The notes under the pieces: model-generated
Database searches by the model: none
Told to the model about the DNA's origin: nothing
The model's input: the letters and a program-made list of their open reading frames with translations, nothing else
Shown: in pieces, positions 1 through 6,001 of the stretch
How positions within the stretch are numbered: the first letter of the stretch is position 1
How the letters are laid out: the number at the start of each line of letters is the position of its first letter
Position numbers and translations under genes: made by a program
Assembly: GCA_002452425.1 (NCBI GenBank)
Contig: DKFQ01000089.1
Coordinates: 1-11,402, forward strand
Source of the DNA: Sulfurimonas sp. UBA6792
Lineage (GTDB): Bacteria > Campylobacterota > Campylobacteria > Campylobacterales > Sulfurimonadaceae
DNA length: 11,402 nucleotides
Direction of reading: 5' to 3'

Positions 1-113
1 GTGAATTTGCGGCTTGTAGCTAAACCTGCGCTTGCTATTGCCATGCCGCCTTGAGAGTATTTAAGTTCAATATCTCTAGTTAAATTTCCAACCAAAATAA
101 CTTTGTTATACAT
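1..113 (-). CDS. ssb: Single-stranded DNA-binding protein, N-terminal part (cut by window edge)
   Basis: Only the first 37 codons are present, reading leftward from the ATG at 113-111. The peptide begins MYNKVILVGNLTRDIELKY and continues with SQGGMAIASAGLATSRKF. This is the opening strand of the OB fold of bacterial SSB (family pattern: N-x-V-x-L-V-G-N-L-T-R-D-x-E). SSB coats single-stranded DNA during replication, repair and recombination. An AAGGA ribosome-binding site lies a few bases upstream. The gene follows rpsF on the same strand after 54 bases, the usual rpsF-ssb-rpsR order, so rpsR is expected next, outside the window. Because only the N-terminus is visible, the acidic C-terminal tip cannot be checked. 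Confidence 0.93.
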   Translation of the reverse strand, partial: MYNKVILVGNLTRDIELKYSQGGMAIASAGLATSRKF

Positions 114-167
114 GAATTTTCCTTATTTGTTGCGGCGTTTGCCACTCACTTAGCCGTTTTATTTGGC

Positions 168-587
168 TTATTCTTCGTCTTCGTTTGCTTGCTCAAGTGC
201 TGCAGGAATAACAACTTCTTCAACTTTTGCTTCACCAGCAGGTTGTGTTGCTTTTTTCTGAGCTTTTTGCACAAGTTGATTCCACGCCGTTACTTCACGG
301 TTTGTATCGTACTTGATAGTCACAAAACGAAGAAGGTCTTCGTTGATACGGAAACGTCTCTCGATTTCATTGATTGCTGAAGGCGCAACTGAATAGTAGA
401 TAACATGGAAATAACCACGCTCATTTTTTCCAAGTGGGTATGCTAATTTTCTCATCCCCATTGCATCTCTTGCAGCGATTTCGCCGCCGTTAGAAGTGAT
501 TACTTCTTCAATAGCACTGATATTTGCTTGAATCTCTTCAGCTGTTAGTGTCGGTTTTACGATTACTAGGTTTTCGTAATGTCTCAT
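168..587 (-). CDS. rpsF: 30S ribosomal protein S6
   Basis: This 139-residue protein is S6 of the small ribosomal subunit, which binds 16S rRNA on the platform as a heterodimer with S18. It begins MRHYENLVIVKPTLTAEEI, the first beta strand and helix of the family. The conserved block GMRKLAYPLGKNERGYFHVI lies near residues 44-63, and FRINEDLLRFVTIKYD is the fourth strand region. The C-terminus carries a glutamate- and alanine-rich tail of about 35 residues, as in many Campylobacterota S6 proteins. It is the first gene of the rpsF-ssb(-rpsR) operon. A GGGAG ribosome-binding site lies 10 bases before the ATG. The approximately 100-nt leader can fold and may mediate autoregulation (inferred, see the leader entry). 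Confidence 0.97.
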   Translation of the reverse strand: MRHYENLVIVKPTLTAEEIQANISAIEEVITSNGGEIAARDAMGMRKLAYPLGKNERGYFHVIYYSVAPSAINEIERRFRINEDLLRFVTIKYDTNREVTAWNQLVQKAQKKATQPAGEAKVEEVVIPAALEQANEDEE

Positions 588-688
588 AGAGTATAGTCTC
601 CCTTTGGTATTTCGCCCTTAAACAAGGCTTTTGTTTCCCTTTCGGATGTATATATATCAAAGAGTGCTTTGATACAAAGAGAAAGGAA
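588..688 (-). promoter_or_regulatory. Structured 5' leader of the rpsF operon (candidate S6:S18-type leader)
   Basis: The predicted transcript carries about 100 nt before the rpsF ATG. Three helices can be drawn by eye. A perfect 8-bp hairpin pairs 655-662 with 667-674 around a 4-nt loop. A 6-bp helix pairs 638-643 with 681-686 and encloses the first hairpin. A 6-bp hairpin pairs 620-625 with 631-636 around a 5-nt loop. A short alternative hairpin (CTTTG-TAT-CAAAG) competes with the first. The mRNA has a CCG trinucleotide at 645-643, next to the enclosing helix. Known S6:S18 leaders present a CCG to the protein complex, so autoregulation is plausible, but I could not match the full consensus. 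Confidence 0.4.
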
Positions 689-694
689 CGCGGA

Positions 695-700
695 ATTATA
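695..700 (-). promoter_or_regulatory. -10 box of the rpsF operon promoter
   Basis: On the minus strand the sequence is a perfect TATAAT preceded by TTG and an A/T-rich, T-run upstream stretch. No convincing -35 box is seen, which is usual for sigma-70 promoters in this phylum. Transcription would start near 688 and leave an approximately 100-nt leader before rpsF. Confidence 0.65.
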
Positions 701-744
701 CAAAAAAAATACTTAAAAATAGAGAAGATTTATATTTTTTAGGA

Positions 745-750
745 TATAGT
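745..750 (+). promoter_or_regulatory. Candidate -10 box for the deacetylase-dprA unit
   Basis: TATAGT lies 25 bases before the ATG at 776, following an A/T-rich stretch. No clear -35 element is seen. It sits back to back with the rpsF promoter. If transcription starts about 7 bases downstream, near 757, a TTG start at 752 would lie outside the mRNA, which supports 776 as the start of the gene. Confidence 0.45.
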
Positions 751-775
751 TTTGCACGTTATCTATGAGGAATCT

Positions 776-1879
776 ATGCCAAAAAGAAAAAAAACTACCC
801 CTAGAAAAAATTCAAATTTTTTACAATATATAGCATGGGGATTGTCCCTTATCATCGTTATTGTAGTTGTCTTTGTTGCTGGATACTACGTCGGTCATGA
901 TGGGGCAAAAAAAGAGGTTACTGCAAAAGAGCGCTCCAAAGAGGAGGCAAAACGCTCTATGGTTCAAAAGCTTGAAGAAGAGGCTGCTGCAAAAGAGCGC
1001 CTAAAAGAGCAAAGTGTCAGCCAAAAGCTTAAAGAGGTTCTCAAAAAAGAGAGTCAAGCAGAGCAAGCACCACAAGAGGCTCCTAAAAAAGAGGTTGCGC
1101 CAAAAGAGAGCAACACTACAAAACAAAAAGAGGTACGCGCTCTAAAAGAGGCGACAAAAGAGTATGAAGATGCTTCACATGAAGTTGAAGAAGAGCTTTT
1201 GCCTATAGCACCAGAGCGCAAGATTGCCACGGGTTCTCAAAAACCAAAATTGGCGATTATCATCGATGATGTGAGTGCTTCTTCGCATGTTCTCTCTATC
1301 AAAAGTCTGCATCTCCCCATAACAATGTCCTTTTTACCGCCAAGTAAATCAAGACCAAACTCTCATACGCTTGCAGCAAAAGAGGATTTTTATATGGTGC
1401 ATTTACCTATGGAAGCGCAAAGTTTTAAAGCTGAAGAGCCCATGACGCTAAGAGTTGATGATTCGCATGCAAAGGTCCTTCAAAGGATTGAGGAACTAAA
1501 ACAGCTCTTTCCAAGAGTCCGGTACATTAACAACCACACAGGAAGCAAATTTACAGCAGATGAAGCGGCGATGGATAGGCTTATAACGGTACTTAAGAGC
1601 CAAAACATCGCATTTATAGATAGCAGAACAACGGGTAGTTCCAAGGCTCAAAAGGTGAGTAAAAAGTATGATTTGGAGTATATAGGGCGTGATGTTTTTT
1701 TGGATCATCAGATGGACAAAAATTACATCGTAGCACAAATCAAAAAAGCGATTCAGATTGCAAAAAAACATGGAAGCGCTATAGCGATAGGGCATCCTCA
1801 TGCAAACACTATCGCAGCACTGGGTGAATCAAAATCGCTACTCAAAGAGGTTGAACTTGTTTTGGTGGATAAGCTTTAA
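776..1879 (+). CDS. Membrane-anchored divergent polysaccharide deacetylase (YibQ/DUF610 family)
   Basis: The 367-residue protein has a basic N-terminus, one membrane segment (about residues 16-39), a charged Lys/Glu-rich linker of about 110 residues, and a C-terminal divergent polysaccharide deacetylase domain (Pfam Polysacc_deac_2) from about residue 156. Family motifs are visible: KLAIIIDDVSAS (Asp164-Asp165), MVHLPMEA (His209), NHTGSKFT, FIDSRTTGSS, DVFLDHQMD and IGHPHANT (His340, His342). The domain should therefore face the periplasm. The substrate is unknown; cell-wall glycan is a reasonable guess from the fold. I chose ATG 776 because GAGGAA lies just upstream. The in-frame TTG at 752 has no ribosome-binding site and follows a candidate -10 box. 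dprA begins 3 bases after the stop, so the two are probably co-transcribed. The linker contains imperfect repeats. Confidence 0.85.
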   Translation: MPKRKKTTPRKNSNFLQYIAWGLSLIIVIVVVFVAGYYVGHDGAKKEVTAKERSKEEAKRSMVQKLEEEAAAKERLKEQSVSQKLKEVLKKESQAEQAPQEAPKKEVAPKESNTTKQKEVRALKEATKEYEDASHEVEEELLPIAPERKIATGSQKPKLAIIIDDVSASSHVLSIKSLHLPITMSFLPPSKSRPNSHTLAAKEDFYMVHLPMEAQSFKAEEPMTLRVDDSHAKVLQRIEELKQLFPRVRYINNHTGSKFTADEAAMDRLITVLKSQNIAFIDSRTTGSSKAQKVSKKYDLEYIGRDVFLDHQMDKNYIVAQIKKAIQIAKKHGSAIAIGHPHANTIAALGESKSLLKEVELVLVDKL

Positions 1880-1882
1880 AAA

Positions 1883-2659
1883 ATGAGTAGAGTTACGTTT
1901 GAGATTTCTGAACTCATGTCGATGAAAAAGTACCCACAAGAGCTTTTTTACAGTGGAAATCTTGAGCTTTTACAAAGAACAAAAGTCTCTATAGTAGGAA
2001 GTCGCAAACCTACAAAATACTCAAGAATGATGGTTGAGAAGCTCTCTAGTGAACTTGCAAAAGGCGGTGTTTGTGTTGTAAGCGGTGGTGCTATGGGCAT
2101 CGATGCAACAGCTCATCTGGGAGCTAAAAGTGCCAATACAATAGCGGTTCTACCATGCGGTGTGGATGTACGTTACCCTGCGGTCAATAAAAATATGCTC
2201 ATTGATATAGAGAAAAATGGACTTTTGCTAAGTCAGTTTGAAGATGGATTTGCCGCTGCGCCGTGGAGCTTTGTGGTTCGCAATGAGCTTGTCGTGGCAC
2301 TTGGGGATGTGCTGGTGGTGGGAGAAGCGGAGATACAAAGCGGAACGATGAGAAGCGTGGAGTTTGCCCTTGCGATGGGCAAAGAGATTTTTGTTCTCCC
2401 GCAGCGTCTTGGCGAGAGTTGCGGTACAAACAGGCTTCTTAAAGAGAAAAAAGCAGAGGCGATTTACGATATCGAAGCGTTTGCGGCTAGATTTTGGGAT
2501 AGGGAGGTGATGGTGGAGAAAAAAGAAGATGCGTTTCTTCTCTTTTGTGCAACCAACCCAACGTATGACGCAGCCCTTGCAAAGTTCCCCCAAAGAGTTT
2601 TTGAAGCAGAACTTAGCGGTCAAATCGAAGTGGTAAACGGTACTATAAGATTAGCATAG
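1883..2659 (+). CDS. dprA: DNA-processing protein DprA (DprA/Smf)
   Basis: DprA binds single-stranded DNA entering during natural transformation, protects it and loads RecA. The 258-residue protein is the short form, close in size to the H. pylori protein, and lacks an N-terminal SAM-like domain. Its Rossmann-fold motifs are in order: IVGSRKPT (Gly39-Ser40-Arg41), VVSGGAMGIDATAH (66-78), VLPCGVDVRYP (89-99), VRNELVVAL (from Arg133) and QSGTMRSVEFAL (from 152), then FVLPQRLGESCGTNRLL. The last 50 or so residues (FLLFCATNPTYDAALAKF...) resemble the C-terminal domain of Helicobacter DprA. The gene follows the deacetylase gene after 3 bases, with only a weak ribosome-binding site, which suggests translational coupling. 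Its last 17 bases overlap the end of queA on the other strand. Confidence 0.95.
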   Translation: MSRVTFEISELMSMKKYPQELFYSGNLELLQRTKVSIVGSRKPTKYSRMMVEKLSSELAKGGVCVVSGGAMGIDATAHLGAKSANTIAVLPCGVDVRYPAVNKNMLIDIEKNGLLLSQFEDGFAAAPWSFVVRNELVVALGDVLVVGEAEIQSGTMRSVEFALAMGKEIFVLPQRLGESCGTNRLLKEKKAEAIYDIEAFAARFWDREVMVEKKEDAFLLFCATNPTYDAALAKFPQRVFEAELSGQIEVVNGTIRLA

Positions 2660-3671
2660 CGTCGCCGTAAGAGTAAAATCTGTAACGCTCCTCTATGGCG
2701 GTGGCGTAGAGCTCTTTTGCTTTTTGCAGTCCCACAAAAGAGGCAACAAGCATAAGAAGTGTTGATTTTGGCAGGTGAAAGTTGGTGAGAAGATGGTTTA
2801 CTCTTAGTGGTTTGTTGTTGGGATGCAAAAAGAGATTTGCTTCTCCACGCTCTTTGTCTTGGTTTCTAGCGTAAAACTCAACAGTTCTTGTTGCGGTTGT
2901 TCCTACGCTTAAAATAGCTATCTCTGAGTTTAGAAGCTCTTTTGCTCCGTTGGAAATCTCATAATATTCTGAGTGCATGGGGTGGTCTGTGATAATGTCG
3001 CACTCTACGGGTTTAAATGTTCCGCTTCCGACATGCAGAGTGATGTAAGCGTGGGGAAAGTTTGCGCAAACTCTCTCGTGTTGCTCTTTTGTAAAGTGCA
3101 GTGATGCAGTTGGTGCGGCTACTGCTCCCTCTTCTTTGGCAAAAACACTTTGGTATTCATTTGCATCTTCCTCATTGTCCTCTCTTTGGATATATGGAGG
3201 AAGAGGGATATGCCCGATTTTGTCTATGATGGGGAGTAGCTCTTCAAAGCGTAAAAGTTTCTCATTTTGGTAGAAGTTGACCACTCTGCTGCCATCTTCA
3301 AGTAGCTCTTTGACCTCTGCAATAAGAGCGTTTTGGAAGATAATTTTAGTGCTAACTTTTACTTTTCCACGGATGAAAACATGGATATCGTGTGCGTTTA
3401 AGGCTCTGTTTATGAGGAGTTCAAGCTTTGCGCCACTCTCTTTTTCGCCAAAAAGTCTTGCTTTGATAACTTTTGTATCGTTAAAAATAAGAGCGCAATC
3501 TTGCGGGATAAAACGCTCTAAATCGTAAAAGTGAACATGTGAGATTTCATCTGTTGCTCTGTTGTAAACAAGAAGTCTGGCACTGTCTCTTGGATGGGCG
3601 GGGTGAGTTGCTATGAGCTCTTTTGGGAGAGTAAAATCATAGCTAGAGGTAAGCAGCGCATTGCTGCTCAT
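2643..3671 (-). CDS. queA: S-adenosylmethionine:tRNA ribosyltransferase-isomerase QueA
   Basis: QueA transfers and isomerises the ribose of S-adenosylmethionine onto 7-aminomethyl-7-deazaguanine at the tRNA wobble position, making epoxyqueuosine in the queuosine pathway. The 342-residue length is normal. Motifs run in order: YDFTLPKELIATHP (11-24), RDSARLLV (28-35), NDTKVIKARLFG (64-75), GHIPLPPYIQR, YQSVFAKEEGAVAAPTASLHF, TLHVGSGTFKPV, MHSEYYEI, VGTTATRTVE and TNFHLPKSTLLMLVASFVG near the C-terminus. It begins one base after the tatC stop, with GAGAAC upstream as a modest ribosome-binding site, and is the last gene of the leftward run. The tatB-tatC-queA order is, from memory, also that of H. 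pylori. The 3' end overlaps dprA tail to tail with no visible terminator. Confidence 0.97.
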   Translation of the reverse strand: MSSNALLTSSYDFTLPKELIATHPAHPRDSARLLVYNRATDEISHVHFYDLERFIPQDCALIFNDTKVIKARLFGEKESGAKLELLINRALNAHDIHVFIRGKVKVSTKIIFQNALIAEVKELLEDGSRVVNFYQNEKLLRFEELLPIIDKIGHIPLPPYIQREDNEEDANEYQSVFAKEEGAVAAPTASLHFTKEQHERVCANFPHAYITLHVGSGTFKPVECDIITDHPMHSEYYEISNGAKELLNSEIAILSVGTTATRTVEFYARNQDKERGEANLFLHPNNKPLRVNHLLTNFHLPKSTLLMLVASFVGLQKAKELYATAIEERYRFYSYGDAMLIL

Positions 3672-3672
3672 T

Positions 3673-4479
3673 TTAGTTCTCTAGCTTTTTTGTGTTTTGA
3701 TCGTCTTCTTCATCGTCATCATCATCGAGTGCATTATCTTCTTCAGTAGCAGGATTGACTGCTCTGACGATAAGGATAGAGACGCCATAGAGAATAATAA
3801 GTGGAAGAGCCATAAGAAGCTGTGTGAGTACATCGGGCGGAGTAAGCAGAGCTGCTACGATAAAGATAATAACGATAGCGTATCTGAAAAAATCAATCAT
3901 CTGTCTATCGTTAATCATACCAAGAAGTGCTAACGTGTAGGCAAAAACAGGAAGTTCAAAAGCGATACCAAAACCAAACATGATTTTTGTAAAAAAGCCT
4001 ACATAGTCCTCTATGTTGATAAGTGGAGTAAACTTGAAACTACCAAAAGCGATGAGGAAGTCAAAACCAAAAGGGGTGACGACATAGTAGGCAAACAAAA
4101 CCCCAACTGCAAACATAGTTGTTCCACCAAAGATAAAAGGCAGAACCATCTTTTTCTCATTTGCATAAAGAGCAGGTGCTACAAATGCCCAAATCTGAGC
4201 TAGTATGATAGGAAGAGCACCAACGATTGCGGCAAAGAAAGAGACTTTAAGAGCTACGAAGAACGCTCCGCCTACTTGATTTGTTGTGACCATTCCATCT
4301 GCTGCATGAACAGAAACTTTACCGACTTCCAAAAGGGCTGCATTGAGTGGTGCAACAATCCAAGCCAAAATCGGTTCATGGAAGTAAAACATAACAAAAA
4401 ACATAACTATAAGGCTGCCAACTGAGATGGCTAGTCTTTTTCTAAGTTCTATTAGGTGTGGTTTTATCTCATCAAACAT
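3673..4479 (-). CDS. tatC: Twin-arginine translocase subunit TatC
   Basis: TatC is the multi-spanning membrane core of the Tat translocase and, with TatB, recognises twin-arginine signal peptides of folded proteins. The 268-residue sequence starts MFDEIKPHLIELRKRLAIS, with the conserved cytoplasmic HL-x-EL-R-x-RL motif. It has six hydrophobic stretches, the block IWAFVAPALYANEKKMVLPF, and FGIAFELPVFAYTLALLGM in the later half. The ATG overlaps the tatB stop (ATGTTTGA arrangement), indicating translational coupling. The cytoplasmic tail is unusually acidic, with an NALDDDDDEEDDQNTKK stretch encoded by a run of GAT/GAC/GAA triplets (about 3699-3728). No tatA lies in the window and it is presumably elsewhere. 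Confidence 0.97.
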   Translation of the reverse strand: MFDEIKPHLIELRKRLAISVGSLIVMFFVMFYFHEPILAWIVAPLNAALLEVGKVSVHAADGMVTTNQVGGAFFVALKVSFFAAIVGALPIILAQIWAFVAPALYANEKKMVLPFIFGGTTMFAVGVLFAYYVVTPFGFDFLIAFGSFKFTPLINIEDYVGFFTKIMFGFGIAFELPVFAYTLALLGMINDRQMIDFFRYAIVIIFIVAALLTPPDVLTQLLMALPLIILYGVSILIVRAVNPATEEDNALDDDDDEEDDQNTKKLEN

Positions 4480-4894
4480 TTTTAGTATCTTCTTTTTTCT
4501 CTAGGGTCTCTTCACTCTTTTTTTTAGGGAGTGTTACTTCATCGGGTTTGCTTTGCACAAGAGGCGTAGCTGGTTTTTCAGGAGCATCAAAAATACCGCC
4601 AAAATCATCATCTTCAAGTGTTGTGAGTTTTGCTGCCATCTGCTTGATGTCGGTAGCACTTTTGACTTTGTCGCTAGCATCAACGAGCTCTTTTTTGTAC
4701 GCAAGAGCCTCCTCTTTCATGCTTTTGACATTCATCTCCTCTTCAATGGAGCTTTTCATGTTGTTGATAGTGTTTTTTGTATTTCTAAAAAATTTCGCTA
4801 TTTGAACCATTGTATCGGGCAATTTATCTGGTCCAAGGAACAAAATAGCAATGATTGCAATGACAAGTATCTCTGTAAAACCCATACCAAACAT
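4472..4894 (-). CDS. tatB: Sec-independent translocase subunit TatB
   Basis: TatB is the single-span subunit that forms the Tat signal-peptide receptor with TatC. The 140-residue protein starts MFGMGFTEILVIAIIAILFLG: a short N-terminal transmembrane helix with the conserved Glu8, then the Gly-Pro hinge (GPDKLPDTMVQIAKFF) and an amphipathic helix. A charged, coiled-coil-like stretch covers about residues 40-95, and a Lys/Glu/Pro-rich tail follows. A length of 140 and a neighbouring tatC favour TatB over TatA, although the two are related and the name rests partly on context. A GAGGA ribosome-binding site lies 6 bases before the ATG, and a candidate -10 box lies just upstream. The gene overlaps tatC by 8 bases. 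Confidence 0.92.
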   Translation of the reverse strand: MFGMGFTEILVIAIIAILFLGPDKLPDTMVQIAKFFRNTKNTINNMKSSIEEEMNVKSMKEEALAYKKELVDASDKVKSATDIKQMAAKLTTLEDDDFGGIFDAPEKPATPLVQSKPDEVTLPKKKSEETLEKKEDTKNV

Positions 4895-4904
4895 AAAAAA
4901 TCCT

Positions 4905-4910
4905 CAAAGT
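4905..4910 (-). promoter_or_regulatory. Candidate -10 box for tatB-tatC-queA, beside a palindrome
   Basis: The 51-base gap between hemW and tatB reads TATACT on the minus strand near 4905-4910, close to the GAGGA ribosome-binding site. A perfect inverted repeat, AATTGC-G-GCAATT (4913-4925), lies immediately upstream. This is the only gap in the leftward run long enough for a promoter. The evidence is weak: the region is A/T-rich, and transcription from here would leave a leader of only about 4-10 nt, so the ribosome-binding site might not be fully included. Confidence 0.25.
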
Positions 4911-4945
4911 ATAATTGCGGCAATTCTAGCTAAAAGAAAATTAAA

Positions 4946-5998
4946 CTACGATATAAAAAGAGCTATTTCATCTGCTAAAAGATACTCTGGGTTGTAAAAA
5001 GTGCCATTTTGGAATATAAGTTTTTTTTCATCTGCTAAAAGATATGCTCTATGAAGTTCTTGCGTGCCCAGTATCTCTTGCTTGATTCCAACACAAGAAC
5101 GCAGTCCCAAAAAGATTTTCTCTAGTCTAATCTCTTCATCGCTAAGTGTCTCTTTTTGGATGTTTAGCGGGTTAGCGATGTATGCTTCAACGTCTGGAGT
5201 CGGATAAAATCTCTCATGTGCCAGTTTGCCAACGGCTCCGCTTCCAAGCCCGATGTACTCTTTGTACTCCCAGTACCCAAGGTTGTGTTTGCTCTGGTAG
5301 CTGCCAAAATTGCTAATCTCATACTGCTCAAATCCAAATGCTTTTATCTTCTCAAAAAGCCATGTGGTCAGTTCTAGCCTCTCATTGGACATTTGGGGTT
5401 TGGATGCAAAGGGAGTGCCCTCTTCGATGGTAAGCGCGTAGGCACTGAGGTGGTTGATGGGGAGGGCAAAAGCGGTGTTTAAGTCCTCTTCCAAAAGCGC
5501 TTTTGTATCTCCAAGCGTGGCATAGATAAGGTCAAGCGAGATATTTTCAAATCCTGCCTCTTTGGCGTGCAAAACTGCCTCTTTTGCTTGAAGCGGGGTG
5601 TGCGCACGGTTGAGGAGGCGTAACTTCTCTTTGTCAAAGCTCTGCACCCCAAAGCTGATACGCTCTACTCCAAGGGCGCGCATCCCAAGAAGCCACTCTT
5701 TTGTGGCACTGTTAGGGTTGGCTTCGCTTGTTATCTCGGCATCTTTTTTGAGGTAGGGCTTGAGTTTTTCAAAGAGATTTTTGTAGAGTTTAGGCGCCAC
5801 GGTTGAGGGTGTACCACCGCCGATAAAGAGAGTTTCTATGGAGTTTGGAGTGACGCAAAAGCGCTCTAGCTCAAAGTCTAGCTGAACTAAGAGTGCCTCC
5901 ATGTAACTCTCTTTGAGGTGAAACTTGTCCACATAAGAGTTAAAAGAGCAGTAGTAACACTTAGAATCACAAAAAGGGATGTGAATGTAGAGCAACAT
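4946..5998 (-). CDS. hemW: Radical SAM haem chaperone HemW (HemN-like)
   Basis: The 350-residue protein opens MLLYIHIPFCDSKCYYCSF, with the radical-SAM 4Fe-4S cysteines Cys10, Cys14 and Cys17. It continues with LFIGGGTPST (58-66), SEANPNSAT, VERISFGVQSFDKEKL, NISLDLIYATLGDTK, HLSAYALTIEEGTPF, YEISNFG and KHNLGYWEYKEYIGLGSGAVG. The short N-terminus before the cysteine motif and the HNxxYW segment fit HemW, a haem-transfer protein, rather than true coproporphyrinogen dehydrogenase HemN, which is longer. Such genes are often mislabelled hemN. The conserved N-terminus forces the ATG at 5998, although its AAGGG lies directly against the ATG, so translation may be coupled to the chemoreceptor gene that ends 3 bases upstream. 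The C-terminus contains a repeated YLLADE, noted separately. Confidence 0.92.
   Translation of the reverse strand: MLLYIHIPFCDSKCYYCSFNSYVDKFHLKESYMEALLVQLDFELERFCVTPNSIETLFIGGGTPSTVAPKLYKNLFEKLKPYLKKDAEITSEANPNSATKEWLLGMRALGVERISFGVQSFDKEKLRLLNRAHTPLQAKEAVLHAKEAGFENISLDLIYATLGDTKALLEEDLNTAFALPINHLSAYALTIEEGTPFASKPQMSNERLELTTWLFEKIKAFGFEQYEISNFGSYQSKHNLGYWEYKEYIGLGSGAVGKLAHERFYPTPDVEAYIANPLNIQKETLSDEEIRLEKIFLGLRSCVGIKQEILGTQELHRAYLLADEKKLIFQNGTFYNPEYLLADEIALFIS
4966..5044. repeat. 19-bp direct repeat within the end of hemW
   Basis: The string TTTCATCTGCTAAAAGATA occurs at 4966-4984 and again at 5026-5044, exactly 60 bases apart. Both copies are in frame and encode the same YLLADE peptide near the C-terminus of HemW, 20 residues apart. 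The sequence between does not repeat in an obvious way. Confidence 0.85.
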
Positions 5999-6001
5999 CC
6001 C

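Noticed and set aside
114..167. Terminator hairpin between rpsF and ssb
   Set aside because: Only 4-bp pairings (AGCC with GGCT) can be drawn and no T-run follows; the spacer contains the ssb ribosome-binding site, consistent with one operon.
189..380. Plus-strand open frame opposite rpsF, and similar opposite-strand frames throughout
   Set aside because: These are shadows of well-supported genes, lack ribosome-binding sites and give cysteine- or serine-rich peptides with no recognisable family.
752..775. Upstream TTG start giving 8 more residues to the deacetylase
   Set aside because: No ribosome-binding site precedes it and it lies right after a candidate -10 box; the ATG at 776 has GAGGAA at good spacing.
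4910..4915. Perfect TATAAT on the plus strand between tatB and hemW
   Set aside because: It would drive only antisense RNA across hemW, has no -35 support, and is expected by chance in such an A/T-rich palindrome.
5021..5028. Run of eight T in hemW as a phase-variable tract
   Set aside because: Eight bases is short for slippage-driven switching, hemW is a housekeeping gene, and the frame is intact.
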